A stretch of 64,000 nt of DNA, from positions 9,686,607-9,750,606 of the forward strand of contig NC_060258.1 of assembly GCF_921293095.1 (NCBI RefSeq). Direction: 5' to 3'. How positions within the stretch are numbered: position 1 is the first letter of the stretch; each line of letters begins with the position of its first letter. Below, piece by piece: positions 11,397 through 21,552 of the stretch. A program made the translations under genes and the position numbers. Source of the DNA: Ischnura elegans. Taxonomy: Eukaryota; Arthropoda; Insecta; Odonata; Coenagrionidae. The notes under the pieces were generated by a model, which was not told where the DNA came from, made no database searches, and saw only the letters and a program-made list of their open reading frames with translations.

Positions 11397-11767
11397 CAAT
11401 ATCATTTCAGATTCTATATTGCCAGGTGCATGGGAGCAATTCTTGATTCGCGTGACATTCCTCAGTCCTGTGATTCTTCTCTCCTTCCCGTTACATGCTG
11501 GCAGAGTGTTGATCTATGGTGGGTGATAATGACAAGCCGGGGTCCATATGATTCATTGGTCAATGCAATTTGTATAAAAAGTACGCTTGAAGCGAAAAGA
11601 GTGAGGAAAACCAGGATTTTCTCGAGGCAAACACATTGAAACAACCGTTGAGATCTCTTTACTTTTCATGTCTAACAATCAAAGTCGACATTTTGTTATA
11701 GGCAGTACTTTGAGCATTTGTATAAGGAGGGATCATAATTAAAAGATTAAGGCCCCAAGGCAGCTGA
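11397..11767. other. Unassigned sequence upstream of a LINE 3' end
   Basis: An 88-codon open frame at 11373-11639 partly overlaps the MITE and shows no family resemblance. Part of this stretch may be diverged LINE sequence leading into the next feature. Confidence 0.4.
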
Positions 11768-12225
11768 CAGATGGACTAAAATTTTCCTTCCTACACCGGG
11801 GGATAAAGGATTGGAATGGCTTACCCGAAGAAATTTTTTCTGAGCCATTTCCAACTCACGCCTCTATATTTACCAAAAGGATAGATAAAATTGAATTTTG
11901 AGGGCTTTGTAATTGTATATTTTTAAAATTTTGTGTTTCTTGTCTTTTTTTCTTTGGTCTTAGTATATAATTGTGTAAAATGGATTTTGAGGGCAATGTA
12001 AATGTAGATATGTATTATATTTTTGCTGATTTGGTGCTAGGTATACGGGGACATGTATTGAGTAAAAATGGTTTTGTTGAGGGCTTTTTAAAAAATTTTG
12101 TGGTACTAAGTATTTTGTTTTGCATTTTGGTTTATGTATATTATTGTGTAATTACTTTATGTTACCACCTGACTTCATGGTCGACTTGTAACCAATTATT
12201 TAATAATAATAATAAAAACTATTGA
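11768..12225 (+). pseudogene. 3' end of a jockey/CR1-like LINE
   Basis: The frame at 11768-11899 reads TDGLKFSFLHRGIKDWNGLP, then EEIFSEPFPTHASIFTKRID. This matches the C-terminal tail of jockey/CR1/L2-type reverse transcriptases, where a WNxLP motif is followed by a short helix and F..R. The stop codon is followed by an AT-rich 3' region ending in an (AAT)n run near 12205-12220, a common LINE tail. The element is truncated at the 5' side and cannot be active. Confidence 0.65.
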
Positions 12226-12738
12226 AATAGGGTGGTGTCACACATATCGTTTTACTCATTGTTTATTCGACTGCAACAATGAATCATTGAACACATTGTT
12301 TAAATGTAAAAGTTTTAGCTTCTACGGTTGAAAGAGTGAAGAAGAAAAAACTGAAAACTATGAGAATGGTTAAATGGTCATTTTCTTAATTTTGTCACAG
12401 GCAAAATATTTGGTAGGATTTGCCATGCCTACTTTGACCAAGACACTGACAAACCCATAAGGTTAAATGCTTACTAATTGGTGAAATTTTTATCATAAGT
12501 CGTTAATACATTAAAATAAACTATGGAACGCACAATGTAAACCTTTTTTTCTTACTTAATTGGTAGGCTTTTTGAAGTTATGACTCAAACATCTTTTCCC
12601 GGGGAAAAAAATATTATCAATTGCCACAGTTACATTCTACAACCAGCTCTACTGAAAATAAGATTTTATGAGTGTAAACCAGTCATTTCCCTACACTAGT
12701 TCTGGTATTTAATTTTATTATAGCCAACAGAAATCTAA
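12226..12738. other. Unassigned AT-rich sequence
   Basis: No open frame or repeat recognised between the LINE tail and the next MITE copy. Confidence 0.5.
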
Positions 12739-13383
12739 CAATAGGGTAGTTTCCTTCATCAAAGAAAACGAAAGGCATTGATTGCGATTCGTTACCCACC
12801 ATTAGTGTATTCATAATATAAAAATTATTTGGTGTTAGTAATCCCAGTTTAGACGAATGGCAATGATCAATTTTAACCTCATTTGAAAAATACCAGATTG
12901 GCGCCCATGCGATGCCACTCCACGTGACGTCACAGGGACCTAGATTCTATACTGGTAGATAGGAGTTTTACATTGTCAGAGATTACCAATGCATGCATGT
13001 GGCACAGAGCTCAGGGAAACATCTCTCATTAATCATCCATTAAAATTACCTATGGTCGGAAAGTTTCCTTCGTTTGATAAGGTATTAGTGATCCTATTTA
13101 AGCCAAGCGCTACCTGCTAGCAGCCTGAATCTCAGCGGTGCACACATCCTAGCCCCAAGGTCACCTCACACGGTGGCAGTGGGAACCAGAATGACGTCAC
13201 ACATGGCTTTTCCCAGCATTCATACTTAGCTGTCGCATTTTCGCGCACTTGAAAATTTTCGCTTTCCATTTAACCGTGTAAAATAGATATCAGAATTTAA
13301 AAATCTAAAAGTGTGAAATACGTACTCCAGCAGTAATAATCTTTCCATTTAGGCAATTAAAAAAAATAAGAAATCACCTTATT
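12739..13383 (-). mobile_element. MITE family A, copy 2 (full length, inverted)
   Basis: Reads CAATAGGGTAGTTTCCTTCA at one end and AAATCACCTTATTA at the other. It is the reverse complement of the 13856 copy over about 645 bp, including the TCCACGTGACGTCACAGG block. The Tc1/mariner-type MITE abuts its right end. Confidence 0.8.
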
Positions 13384-13384
13384 A

Positions 13385-13718
13385 CAGTACAAAAGTATAC
13401 TTTCCAGATATCCCCACCAGTTAAGTGGCCAGCAGACACAGAGTTTATACATGAATAGTATTGCAAATGATCTGAAAACTCCGATGGCGATCACCAGCGA
13501 AATATGTACAAGTGATTATGGTAGTGCTAATATGTGCACGTGAGCAATTTGGCTGAGTAACTTGTATCTTTTTTCTGCTTTCGAGAATAACAACTGACAT
13601 GTTGCAAAGGATCCTTTCGATCGAGTGACACCATTGCAGTACTATTCATGTATAAACTCTGTGTCTGTTTGCCACTTAACTGGTGGGGATATCTGGAAAG
13701 TATCCTTTTGTTATACTG
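13385..13718. mobile_element. Tc1/mariner-type MITE with TA duplication
   Basis: Inverted arms of about 75 bp begin CAGTACAAAAGTATACTTTC at 13385 and mirror at 13718. They share ATATCCCCACCAGTTAAGTG. The element is flanked by TA at 13383-13384 and 13719-13720. CAGT-type ends and a TA duplication fit a non-autonomous Tc1/mariner element. Confidence 0.75.
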
Positions 13719-13720
13719 TA

Positions 13721-13855
13721 GTTAAATACTACTCGTAGAACTTCTCGGGAATTCAGCCAGGTGAAGTTGGACTAATCTGCCAACGTTTCAGTGGCCTTCT
13801 CTGCCATCATCTTCAGGGCTAATGATGGACATGGTTAGTGTCGGGCTTCTATACA
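13721..13855 (-). mobile_element. Penelope-like element, 3' tail (first part)
   Basis: On the minus strand the sequence reads GCCCTGAAGATGATGGCAGA, then CACTGAAACGTTGGCAGAT. These are the CCTGAAGATGATG...GAAACGTTGG blocks typical of the 3' or pseudo-LTR region of Penelope-like elements. The same motif type recurs at 42.0-42.6 kb. MITE family A copy 3 (13856-14513) separates this tail from the GIY-YIG part. Confidence 0.6.
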
Positions 13856-14513
13856 CAATAGGGTGGTTTCCAATTATTTTTTTATTGCCTAAATCGAAAG
13901 ATTATTACTCCTGGAGTACGTTTTTCACACTTTTAGATTTTTAAATGACGATATCTATTTTTTGCGATTAAATGAAAAGTGAAAATTTTCAAGCGCGCGA
14001 AAACGCGACGCTTAAGTATGAATGCCGGGAAATCTCTCCGTACGACGTATTTCTGGTTCCCGCTGCCGCCCTGTGAGGTGACCTTGAGGCGAGGCTTATC
14101 GCTGATACGACGCAGGCTGCTCGCGGGTAGCTGAGTACCCTGCTGGCTGGTAGCGCTCGGCTTATATAAGGATTATTAATACCTTATCAAATACAGGAAA
14201 CTTTCCGACCTTAGCCAGTTTTGATAAGTGATTATTGAGACATGTTTCCCTGAGCTATGTGCCTCATGCATGCATTGGTAACCTCAGACGATGTAAAACT
14301 CCTATCCTCTCATGTAGAAACTAGGTCCCTGTGACGTCACGTGGAGTGGAATCGCATGGGCACCAATCTGGCCCTTTTCAAATGAGGATAAAATTTCGTC
14401 TAAACCGGTATTTTAAAAACCAAATAATTTGTGTATTATGAATACACTAATGGTGGGTAACGAATCGCAATCAATGCTTTTTGTTTTCTTTGATGAAGGA
14501 AACTACCCTATTG
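13856..14513 (+). mobile_element. MITE family A, copy 3 (full length)
   Basis: Best-preserved copy, 658 bp. It begins CAATAGGGTGGTTTCCAATT and ends GGAAACTACCCTATTG, an inverted pair of 16 bp with one mismatch. It is inserted in a Penelope-like remnant. The centre has GCGCGCGAAAACGCG and a CACGTGGAGTGGAATCGCAT block. No flanking duplication is obvious. Confidence 0.85.
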
Positions 14514-14519
14514 GGGCGG

Positions 14520-14884
14520 TCAAGTCGTCTGAGATTGGTCAGTTTTAGGTTGTCTTCCTCCTCTTAGCTTTCTCATTCTTTTGATCATGGGATTCCATGT
14601 TTTGCTGAGGTTGAAACCTGCATCGCTGTTCATTTTAGTATTCGTGATTCTCATTTCGATGCCCTCTTTTGTAAGACGGTCACAATATCCCTTTCACTTG
14701 CAGATGATTTTGGTTTCATTGAACTTGGTGTGATGATTGTATTAATGCAGTCGTCGGCTACGTCAGCTTTCTCTGGGTATCAAAGTCTAATGCACCGTTT
14801 GTGCTCTGATATCCTGGTTTCAATTGTACTTCCGGTTTCCCCAATGTAGCTATCTCGGCTTTCACAGGATGTGTGGTAGACGCC
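14520..14884 (-). pseudogene. Penelope-like element, GIY-YIG endonuclease remnant
   Basis: Translation from 14884 downwards gives GVYHTSCESRDSYIGETGST, then IETRISEHKRCIRL and a stop. This is the core of the GIY-YIG endonuclease that sits at the C terminus of Penelope-like reverse transcriptases (here GVY...YIGETG...R..EH). The frame upstream (about 14960-14890) is shifted relative to the core, and stop codons follow it. Penelope elements copy themselves with an RT related to telomerase and nick DNA with this domain. The remnant has no RT part in the window, so it is a 5'-truncated, dead copy interrupted by a MITE. Confidence 0.7.
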
Positions 14885-15169
14885 TGAGATCTCGAGTCTT
14901 CTTAAGTTTGCTCTGTAGTTTTTCTGGTGGCTTGTGAATTGTCTCAATGTTACACAATAAGATTCGCCGTGACTGTACCAGATGCTTCAAATAACGAAAA
15001 TGTTTAAACATTATGTAGTCCCACAGTTTACCCCGAAATATAAAAGACCACATCCACTTTGGATTTTGTCAAATTTTGAACGAAGCTGGGAAAAAAACTC
15101 TGAAACAGTACCTCCAGACATTCCAAACTCCTTTGAATCTACTCATTGCATTTCTTTTTTTATTTCTAG

Positions 15170-16259
15170 GCGCAGTTGAAATGGCAGGCGCTGGCGACGC
15201 AGTGGAAATCCTTCCTGTTGAAGAGGATGTAGCACTAGATTGGGAGACAGAGCTTGAGCAGGGGAACAGAGATTCAGCAGATGAATTGCGCCACTACCAA
15301 TCCAGCGATTTTGCTACCTTGCAGGGTGAGATCAACGCATTGCACAGAGAGATCACATCCAGGGATATTCTGCTCCGAAAACTGGAGGAGAGCGTCACCA
15401 GATTATCTGAAGACATCGCTCCTCTGAAAGATTATGTGACGGCAAAGATGCAAGAAGAGGCGCACAGTGCAAGGTCTCAATCATCAGGTTCGTCTGAAGG
15501 TGGCGCTAGTCAGGACGGAGACCAGGGAACTGAAGAAGAGGAAAATAATAGAGCCCAAAATAGATGTGTAGACGTGATGATGAGTCTCACGGAAATACGT
15601 GAGAATAACGAGGAGAAAACACAGAAAGTCAGGGGTTTTTACGAGAAAATATACAAAGCATCCCCATTCACCTCTCTTATGTTGACGTTCCTGGAGAGAA
15701 ATCGTGGAGTGAAAGTACTTATCGATTGTGATTCCTCCAATATCTCTAACTTAGTGAGACGATTGGTTAACCTGGATGGTGAAAAATGTGATGGAACAGC
15801 ATTTCATACGTTCACTGACTTTTTTCAATGCACGGTTTACTTGGGAGGTAAGACTGGGCAATATGAGGTGTATGAAAGGAACCAATATGTGCATAAAAAT
15901 TGTGACCCTGAAGTTTCCCTGGCTCAGAGCTTGGCACAGATGGTGATGTATTACATTTTCAAAAACCGAGGATGTCCTTACGGGTGTGACGATGCAATGT
16001 ATGAGAAACTTTATGAGAAAATTCTGTTGGAAACATCGCAGAAGAAGACCTCAGGGGCGTGCGTGGACGACTTGATAAATTATGCCTTGAATATGAAATC
16101 ATCTTTAGCGAGAGAAGTAACATTGATTTCGGTCATCCCGGGAATGTTGGTCAAGTACGGTTCGAAGGGAGGAATGTCGAGACTGCTGGACCAGAAGCCT
16201 TTGCTCACGCTCTTCTTCATGCAACATGTGATTCCGAAAATGACGAACTAGTGAATGAG
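15170..16259 (+). CDS. Uncharacterised coiled-coil / degenerate zincin-like protein, intact exon
   Basis: The best protein-coding candidate here. A polypyrimidine tract and TTTCTAG end at 15169. The first ATG after it (15181) opens a 356-codon frame ending TAG at 16249-16251, and a consensus donor GAG|GTAAGT follows at 16259/16260. Residues 45-92 form a coiled coil (LQGEINALHREI, LLRKLEESVTRL). Residues 95-123 are a Ser/Gly then Asp/Glu linker. Residues 128-354 are one conserved domain. Its segment SLAQSLAQMVMYYIFKNRGC (246-265) lies where I recall related arthropod proteins carrying an HELTH-type zinc-protease helix before an NxCxPY motif. Here both His and the Glu are replaced, so the fold may be a pseudoprotease (inference). 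The later LISVIPGMLVKYGSKGGMSR segment would be its C-terminal half. Three broken paralogues (39.5, 46.2 and 47.4 kb) keep the same splice borders, so this exon is probably part of a larger gene. The early stop 8 bases before the donor may be a truncation or a 3'UTR intron. Confidence 0.6.
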
Positions 16260-16435
16260 GTAAGTGACTTACTTGGTGAACATTTAATAAGAATACAGAA
16301 ATCTAAATGAAAAATCGACTTATTTGGTATGCGAGTTGCAGTCAACTCTCGATTTTAATGGATATCAATCAGGCAACAGATGAAGTCTTGGAAACCATAA
16401 ACAAACCTAAAAACTGGTTTCCATTGAATGATTTT

Positions 16436-16630
16436 GGGCGCTTTCCAATCACCTTGCGCAGATTAGCTCACATCGCAACAGATTGAAACACACTAGCGCA
16501 GACGAACAATGCAGGTGCAGGATGTGTTCCCATCTTTTTAGCGCAGATGACGTCACATCTGCGATTGGAACACGCTCTGAGATAAGCAGTTTAAAACAGA
16601 TCAGCGCAGATACGCGATTGTAAAGCACCC
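16436..16630. mobile_element. Harbinger-type MITE (GGGTGCTTTCC family), copy 1
   Basis: Starts GGGCGCTTTCCAATCACC and ends GCGATTGTAAAGCACCC. It is nearly identical to the copy at 27772-27963. Internal GCGCAGAT motifs occur in both orientations around a GATGACGTCACATC centre. The TTA duplication is clear only for the second copy. Confidence 0.8.
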
Positions 16631-18412
16631 GTAATAATTAATGATAACAAAGCACCTCTTTACCTTTATTGACCTCTGTCTAATTCCTTGAAACACAAAC
16701 AAAGTTTTTTAAGGCATTTTAAATGTAGTTTATTCACATAATATAAGTTTTTAGGTTTAATATAGATACCAACCTAAACTGTAGTTGCCACATTTAAGTA
16801 TTTTTAATAAACTGAAAGAAACAAAACTGTATTTGCTATCAGGATTATGGTAGAAACCTGTTCTAAGATAGCAGCATTAAATCTCTCTATTTGGTGAAAC
16901 AAATTGTGTGCAAAAAGGCTTACTTTTCATTAAATGTGTTCGCAAACGACATAAGTGCCTTTACATCATGCATTATTATTGGGATCAGTATTCAAATCCA
17001 TGTTTATGTATGCATATACGAGTCGACTTTTTGCATAATATTGTTTATTATCCGGTTTACGGAACACCATATTTCTCTGATTATAGTTCCCCTCTGAAAA
17101 TAGTCCCCCCTCTAATTTCCAGACTTCAGTTTTGGGAAAAATTTAAAAATGCATTTGAAAATTGTCGCGGCTTTACTAGTACCATGGGTATAGTCTTGTC
17201 CTGCAGTAAAACGATCCCTTTACTAAGCATTACTCATCTTTTATTCTGAATTGCACGGCAAAATTTATTGAACCCTCAATTGGCTGCATCAGGCCAAATA
17301 ATATAATGACCCGACTGGATTTTCTTGGATGATTTAAAAAAAATAAAATAAGGTCGTTTGAAATTATAATTTTTACTGGTCCATTATTTCTTGTAATTTT
17401 AGAACTTAGGTCAGTTGTATTTTCATAGATTTGCTTGGTTTTGCTGCAACCAATGTTTTGAACCGCCGAGACCATATGAGCTTATCGGATTTTTTCCACC
17501 TTTTACCCACTGCTTAATTCTGTTTTAGTGTTATTAGACAATTTTACATAGCGGGCTGATTTCTCCAAACGCTTTAAAGCTCTGTACATTTCCCTATTTT
17601 TATAAAATTCACATATCTATGTACGGTTTCTGCATAAGTATTGATAGTGTTTTGTATGCATCAGCCATAGCTTATTTTATTTTTTGTTGTGTACCTAACT
17701 GCAAAGGGTCCAGCAGCTTAAGATGGTGAAAATGGGTGCCCCCAGAGATTTTGAAAAATAAAAAAATATACACTTAAAGTGCATCCAAAATAATACGTTT
17801 CCCCAAAGTTTCTGGCCCCAACAATGGAAAATAACCAAAAAAAAATTGAAACACGATTTTTAATTTTTTAACCATATCTCCAGTTTTCATTTTTAGAAAA
17901 TCGTTACCTTGATTTTAAAATGTAAATACAATAACATTCTATCATCCTGATTTTTTTCAAAAGTTTTTGACCGAAAACTCAACTTAAACATAAGTTTAAA
18001 ATTTTCAAAATTAAATTAAAAAATATGGGAAACAATGGACATGCCGAAAAAAATATATGTTGTTACCCCTACCCTGAAGTATAATTTAAATTTTTTTAAT
18101 ATGTTAAAAATTGGTGGAACACTCAAAAACAGGAATAACTGCTTTGCGCCATTAGTATCCATGTATTCCAAGAAGATATTTGATTTGATTGTTGAGAGCA
18201 ACGACTGTTGATCAGTTTCTAATATTACACGTTAGTACATATCATGATGCGACTAATTAAGGGTTAAGGTCTCACAATACCTAACACCACTTATTGAGTC
18301 ACCACAAGGATAAAAGCGGAAAAGGAAAATCCCTTTCGAGTCCACAGCTACGGCTCCTTTTACCACTGACAAATCTCCAACTCGGCCTTGAAAACTGTGA
18401 ATTTCGTCTCAT
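16631..18412. other. Unassigned AT-rich sequence downstream of the coiled-coil gene
   Basis: Long stretch with no supported gene. The open frames at 16891-17249 and 17230-17475 are low-complexity with no family resemblance. If the 15-kb gene has further exons they may lie here, but none could be picked out by sight. Confidence 0.4.
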
Positions 18413-18427
18413 CATCATCATCATCAC
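18413..18427 (-). repeat. Microsatellite tail of the RTE-type LINE
   Basis: A run of CATCATCATCATCATCA (minus-strand TGATGATGATGA) follows directly after the LINE stop region. Short tandem tails of this kind mark the 3' end of RTE-type elements. Confidence 0.7.
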
Positions 18428-18439
18428 TGGTCAACAATC

Positions 18440-19256
18440 CTAGGATTGGTTTGACGCAGCTCTCCACTCTATTCTCCTATCAGCTAATCTTTTCACACCT
18501 ACGTATTTCTTCTCTTTCACATCTCTCTTCACTTGTTCCATATATTTTGTTCGAGGTCTTCCTTTTCCATTCTTACCTTCCACTTGTCCTTCGACGATTG
18601 TCTTCATCAGGCCATCATGTCTCAGGATGTGGCCTATAAGGTTGTTCCGTCTTTTTATTAAGGTTTTCATGAGGCTTCTCTTCTCTCCTACTCTTCTTAG
18701 GACTTCCTCGTTACTAACTCGGTCCATCCATTTGACTGTCATCATTCTTCTGTGGCACCACATTTCAAAGCCCTCTATCCTTGCTTTCTCCGCTGCGGTC
18801 ATTGTCCATGCCTCACTTCCGTATAGGAGCATACTCCAGATGTAGGTTCTTATAAATTGTTTCTTTACTTCCATATTTAAGTTTCCTGCTGTAAGCAGGT
18901 CTCTCTTTTGGTGGAATGCTCTCTTGGTCTGGGCTATTCTGCTGATAATTTCTTTCTTACTTCTCCCGTCACTAGTTATCTTGCTTCCCGAATAACCGAA
19001 TTCATCCACCTCTATCAGTTTTTGCTTTCCTATTTTAATGTTAGTCTTGACTTCTTCTCTTCTGCTGCATACTAAGATCTTGGTTTTCTTTGTGCTTATT
19101 TTCAGTTGATATCTACCCATTACCCCGCCCATATTAACCAGAATATTTTTCAAATCCGTCTCTGTTTCTGCTATAACGGCTATGTCATCGGCAAATCTTA
19201 GCATGCTAATTTTTTCTCCATGAATATTCACTCCCAATGCCTTTTCTTTGATTTCA
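18440..19256 (-). pseudogene. RTE-type LINE reverse transcriptase, C-terminal part
   Basis: The frame holds the RT active-site motif FADDIAVIAETETDL, then the KTKILVC...KIGKQKLIEVDEFGYSGSKI thumb region. The tail carries LLYGSEAWTM, MWCHRRMMTVKW, HILRHDGLMK and GRPRTKYMEQV, the usual C-terminal motifs of RTE/craniofacial-like LINE polyproteins. It joins the part at 21553-23355: the reading frame breaks after YIEKAI and resumes at NEIKEKALG, with the 2.3-kb TTAA element in between. The part here is open, but the interrupted element with stops upstream is not functional. Confidence 0.85.
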
Positions 19257-19260
19257 TTAA

Positions 19261-21548
19261 CACATTCAATGCGGATTATATTTTCGTCGAAACCTCCAGT
19301 GACGGATGGGTGATTTTCCTTCATAACGGTGGTCTTGGAAGTAATGCAACAGAATTTGCAATTTGTTTTGTTTCTATTTCACGCAGTTTGTAAAAAACCT
19401 TAATGACATACATGTATGCCACCCGTCACCAGTAATTGACAATTCACGCAACCCGCATTACACACATGCAATTTTCCTTGTATGAAGGAGTGAACTTTTC
19501 ATATTTCCGTTTATAATACTTCTTCTACCGTTGATTCCTAAGGTAATGACGAAAATATCTTGGATTTAGTCTTTACGTGTATTATTTTGTTTCAACGGCC
19601 GTAGATTTAATTTTTTCAAGTCACAGAAGTAGAACATGCAATGAACGGCAAGAAAAATATAAATTTATGGAATAAACATTTTTTTTATTAAAGCAAATCT
19701 ATGTTACCTCAGAGTTATTGCAAAATTGGAACATTTCAATGAAAATTCTTGCAATTTCTTATGATATATTTAAAAGCAAGGCCTTAGACAGAGCCCTGGT
19801 TGACCAGTACATTCTGGGCAAATCGTAGTCACTGTCCTACGGATGCCTTCACGGTTAGCGGAGGAATGAAGAGCCTGCATCATTCCTAAAAACCTATCAC
19901 GGCACATTTTCTCCCGAATATTGGTACTCGCACTAATTCTGACCTCCAATCGTTAGAAATCGTGTTAACCCTAATTGCGCCCATGTAGATAAGAAGGCCC
20001 AGCCAAGTTTCCGGTTCTCTCCGTCCAACGGCTTCCAATCCATTATGCCCTTAGTGAAGGCCCTTGGTGAAGGATTTCAGAGGAAAATGCTTTCTGCATT
20101 TTTCTCCGTCTATGAGAGGATTATTTCAAAGAAAATATCATTTGCAAGTTGAAATAATCTCTGGGAGTGCCGCTGGTAGGGAGGGACTCCAACCTTGAGC
20201 CTTAAAAATTATCCATCAAAAAGCAAAATAGTATAATTTGTGTAATGGAGTGTTGCATATGTGATTAATATGTTAGTTTTTATGAAAATTAAGACTGTAT
20301 CTGTACCTAACACTAGGATGTATTAATGACCTACAAAATGAAAACACCATAATGATCAGAGGAGAAGTAATTGATGCGGAGTAATGACTGAGAAAATATG
20401 CCGTAAAATTAGGAAAAAATCCAAAATATGTAAAAAAACGTAATTTGCAATAATTATTTTAAAATTATTAATAAAGTATAAAATACGACCTTATGGAACG
20501 CATGGAAACATTTTGGAATAAAATAGTAAGTTTTGAGACGGGAATACACGTTATTAACAAAAACTAAGTCTGATAATAATTTTTGTGGTTGCACATAAGA
20601 TATGAATAAATTAAAAAATAAGATAAAAATAATATTTCAAGGGAATTAATAATGGTTAAATGCCGTAATGCTTAAAATACCTCTGAGTTTATCTATTCTT
20701 TCCCGCAATTTCGTTTACAAAGCTAAGGAAACAAATAAACGAGTAAAAAATTACAGACCAATACATACTCTACATAATGTAATGCAGTGTTGCATACACG
20801 ATTAATATGTTATTTTTTATGGAAAGGAAGAAAATCTGCAACTAACCCCAACACGTATGAATAACTCAGAAAATGAAATAAAATCGAAATGAATAGAGGA
20901 TTGGTAATTGACCTATAGAGAAACGAATGAGAAAATATGCGGTAAAAGTAGGAAAAAGACCCAAAAAAAATCGCCCAGGATATCACCCGTAATTTGCATT
21001 GATAAAAAATGTTCCTAGAAATAGAAATTCAAATCTAACATCATAAACTGAAGCACCGCACTAAGATCATTTTTTTATAATGTAGTGAGTATGAAACGGG
21101 GAAAAATATCTTCAATAAAAAAGTTAGTCTAACCATTATTTTGTGATAGCACATAAAATATGAATAAATAAAAAATGAAGGTAAAAAAATAAATAAAAAA
21201 TAATAATCCATATGTAAGACATGATTATGATATTTACGATAAGAATGGTGAAAAAGAGATGAAGGAAATGAAAAGAACAATCTCAACCTACCAAATTGTT
21301 CCAAAAATAGCACTAACGTAAACAAAAAATCACTAAAAATGAAGGAACACGTAGAACTAGAAACGTACACTTCCGCAATGGTGTAAGGTCACTCCCAAAC
21401 TGCGGGAGGGTGAAAAAGTAACGCTAGGCGCGCTCGGAGCACCCTAGTGACCAGTGGAAAAACGAACTTCTGAAGACATACATTTATGTCTTCCGCCTGA
21501 GTGGAAAAGCCTTCATGGCATATATATATGTCATCTGCACTGAATGTG
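19261..21548. mobile_element. TTAA-flanked (piggyBac-like) non-autonomous element, 2.29 kb
   Basis: Inverted ends CACATTCAATGCGG (19261) and its complement ending at 21548 are flanked by TTAA at 19257-19260 and 21549-21552. The insertion point is proven by the LINE frame on each side, which is continuous if the element and one TTAA are removed. A TTAA duplication points to piggyBac, or less likely Kolobok. No transposase is seen; the interior is AT-rich and includes a diverged tandem duplication. Confidence 0.85.
20215..21190. repeat. Diverged tandem duplication (~545-bp period) inside the TTAA element
   Basis: Blocks recur in the same order: AGTGTTGCATAYRYGATTAATATGTT at 20250 and 20785, GAATGAGAAAATATGC-like at 20385 and 20925, and GCACATAARATATGAATAAA at 20594 and 21150. 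The copies are perhaps 75-80% alike by eye, so the duplication is old. Confidence 0.6.
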
Positions 21549-21552
21549 TTAA

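Noticed and set aside
15076..15180. N-terminal extension (35 codons with a hydrophobic FLFLFLG stretch) that would suggest a signal peptide on the coiled-coil protein
   Set aside because: The hydrophobic stretch is the polypyrimidine tract of an intron ending TTTCTAG. The paralogue at 47.3 kb has the same acceptor but unrelated sequence further upstream.
18388..18639. Plus-strand frames across 18.4-23 kb
   Set aside because: They are antisense shadows of the RTE-type LINE on the minus strand.
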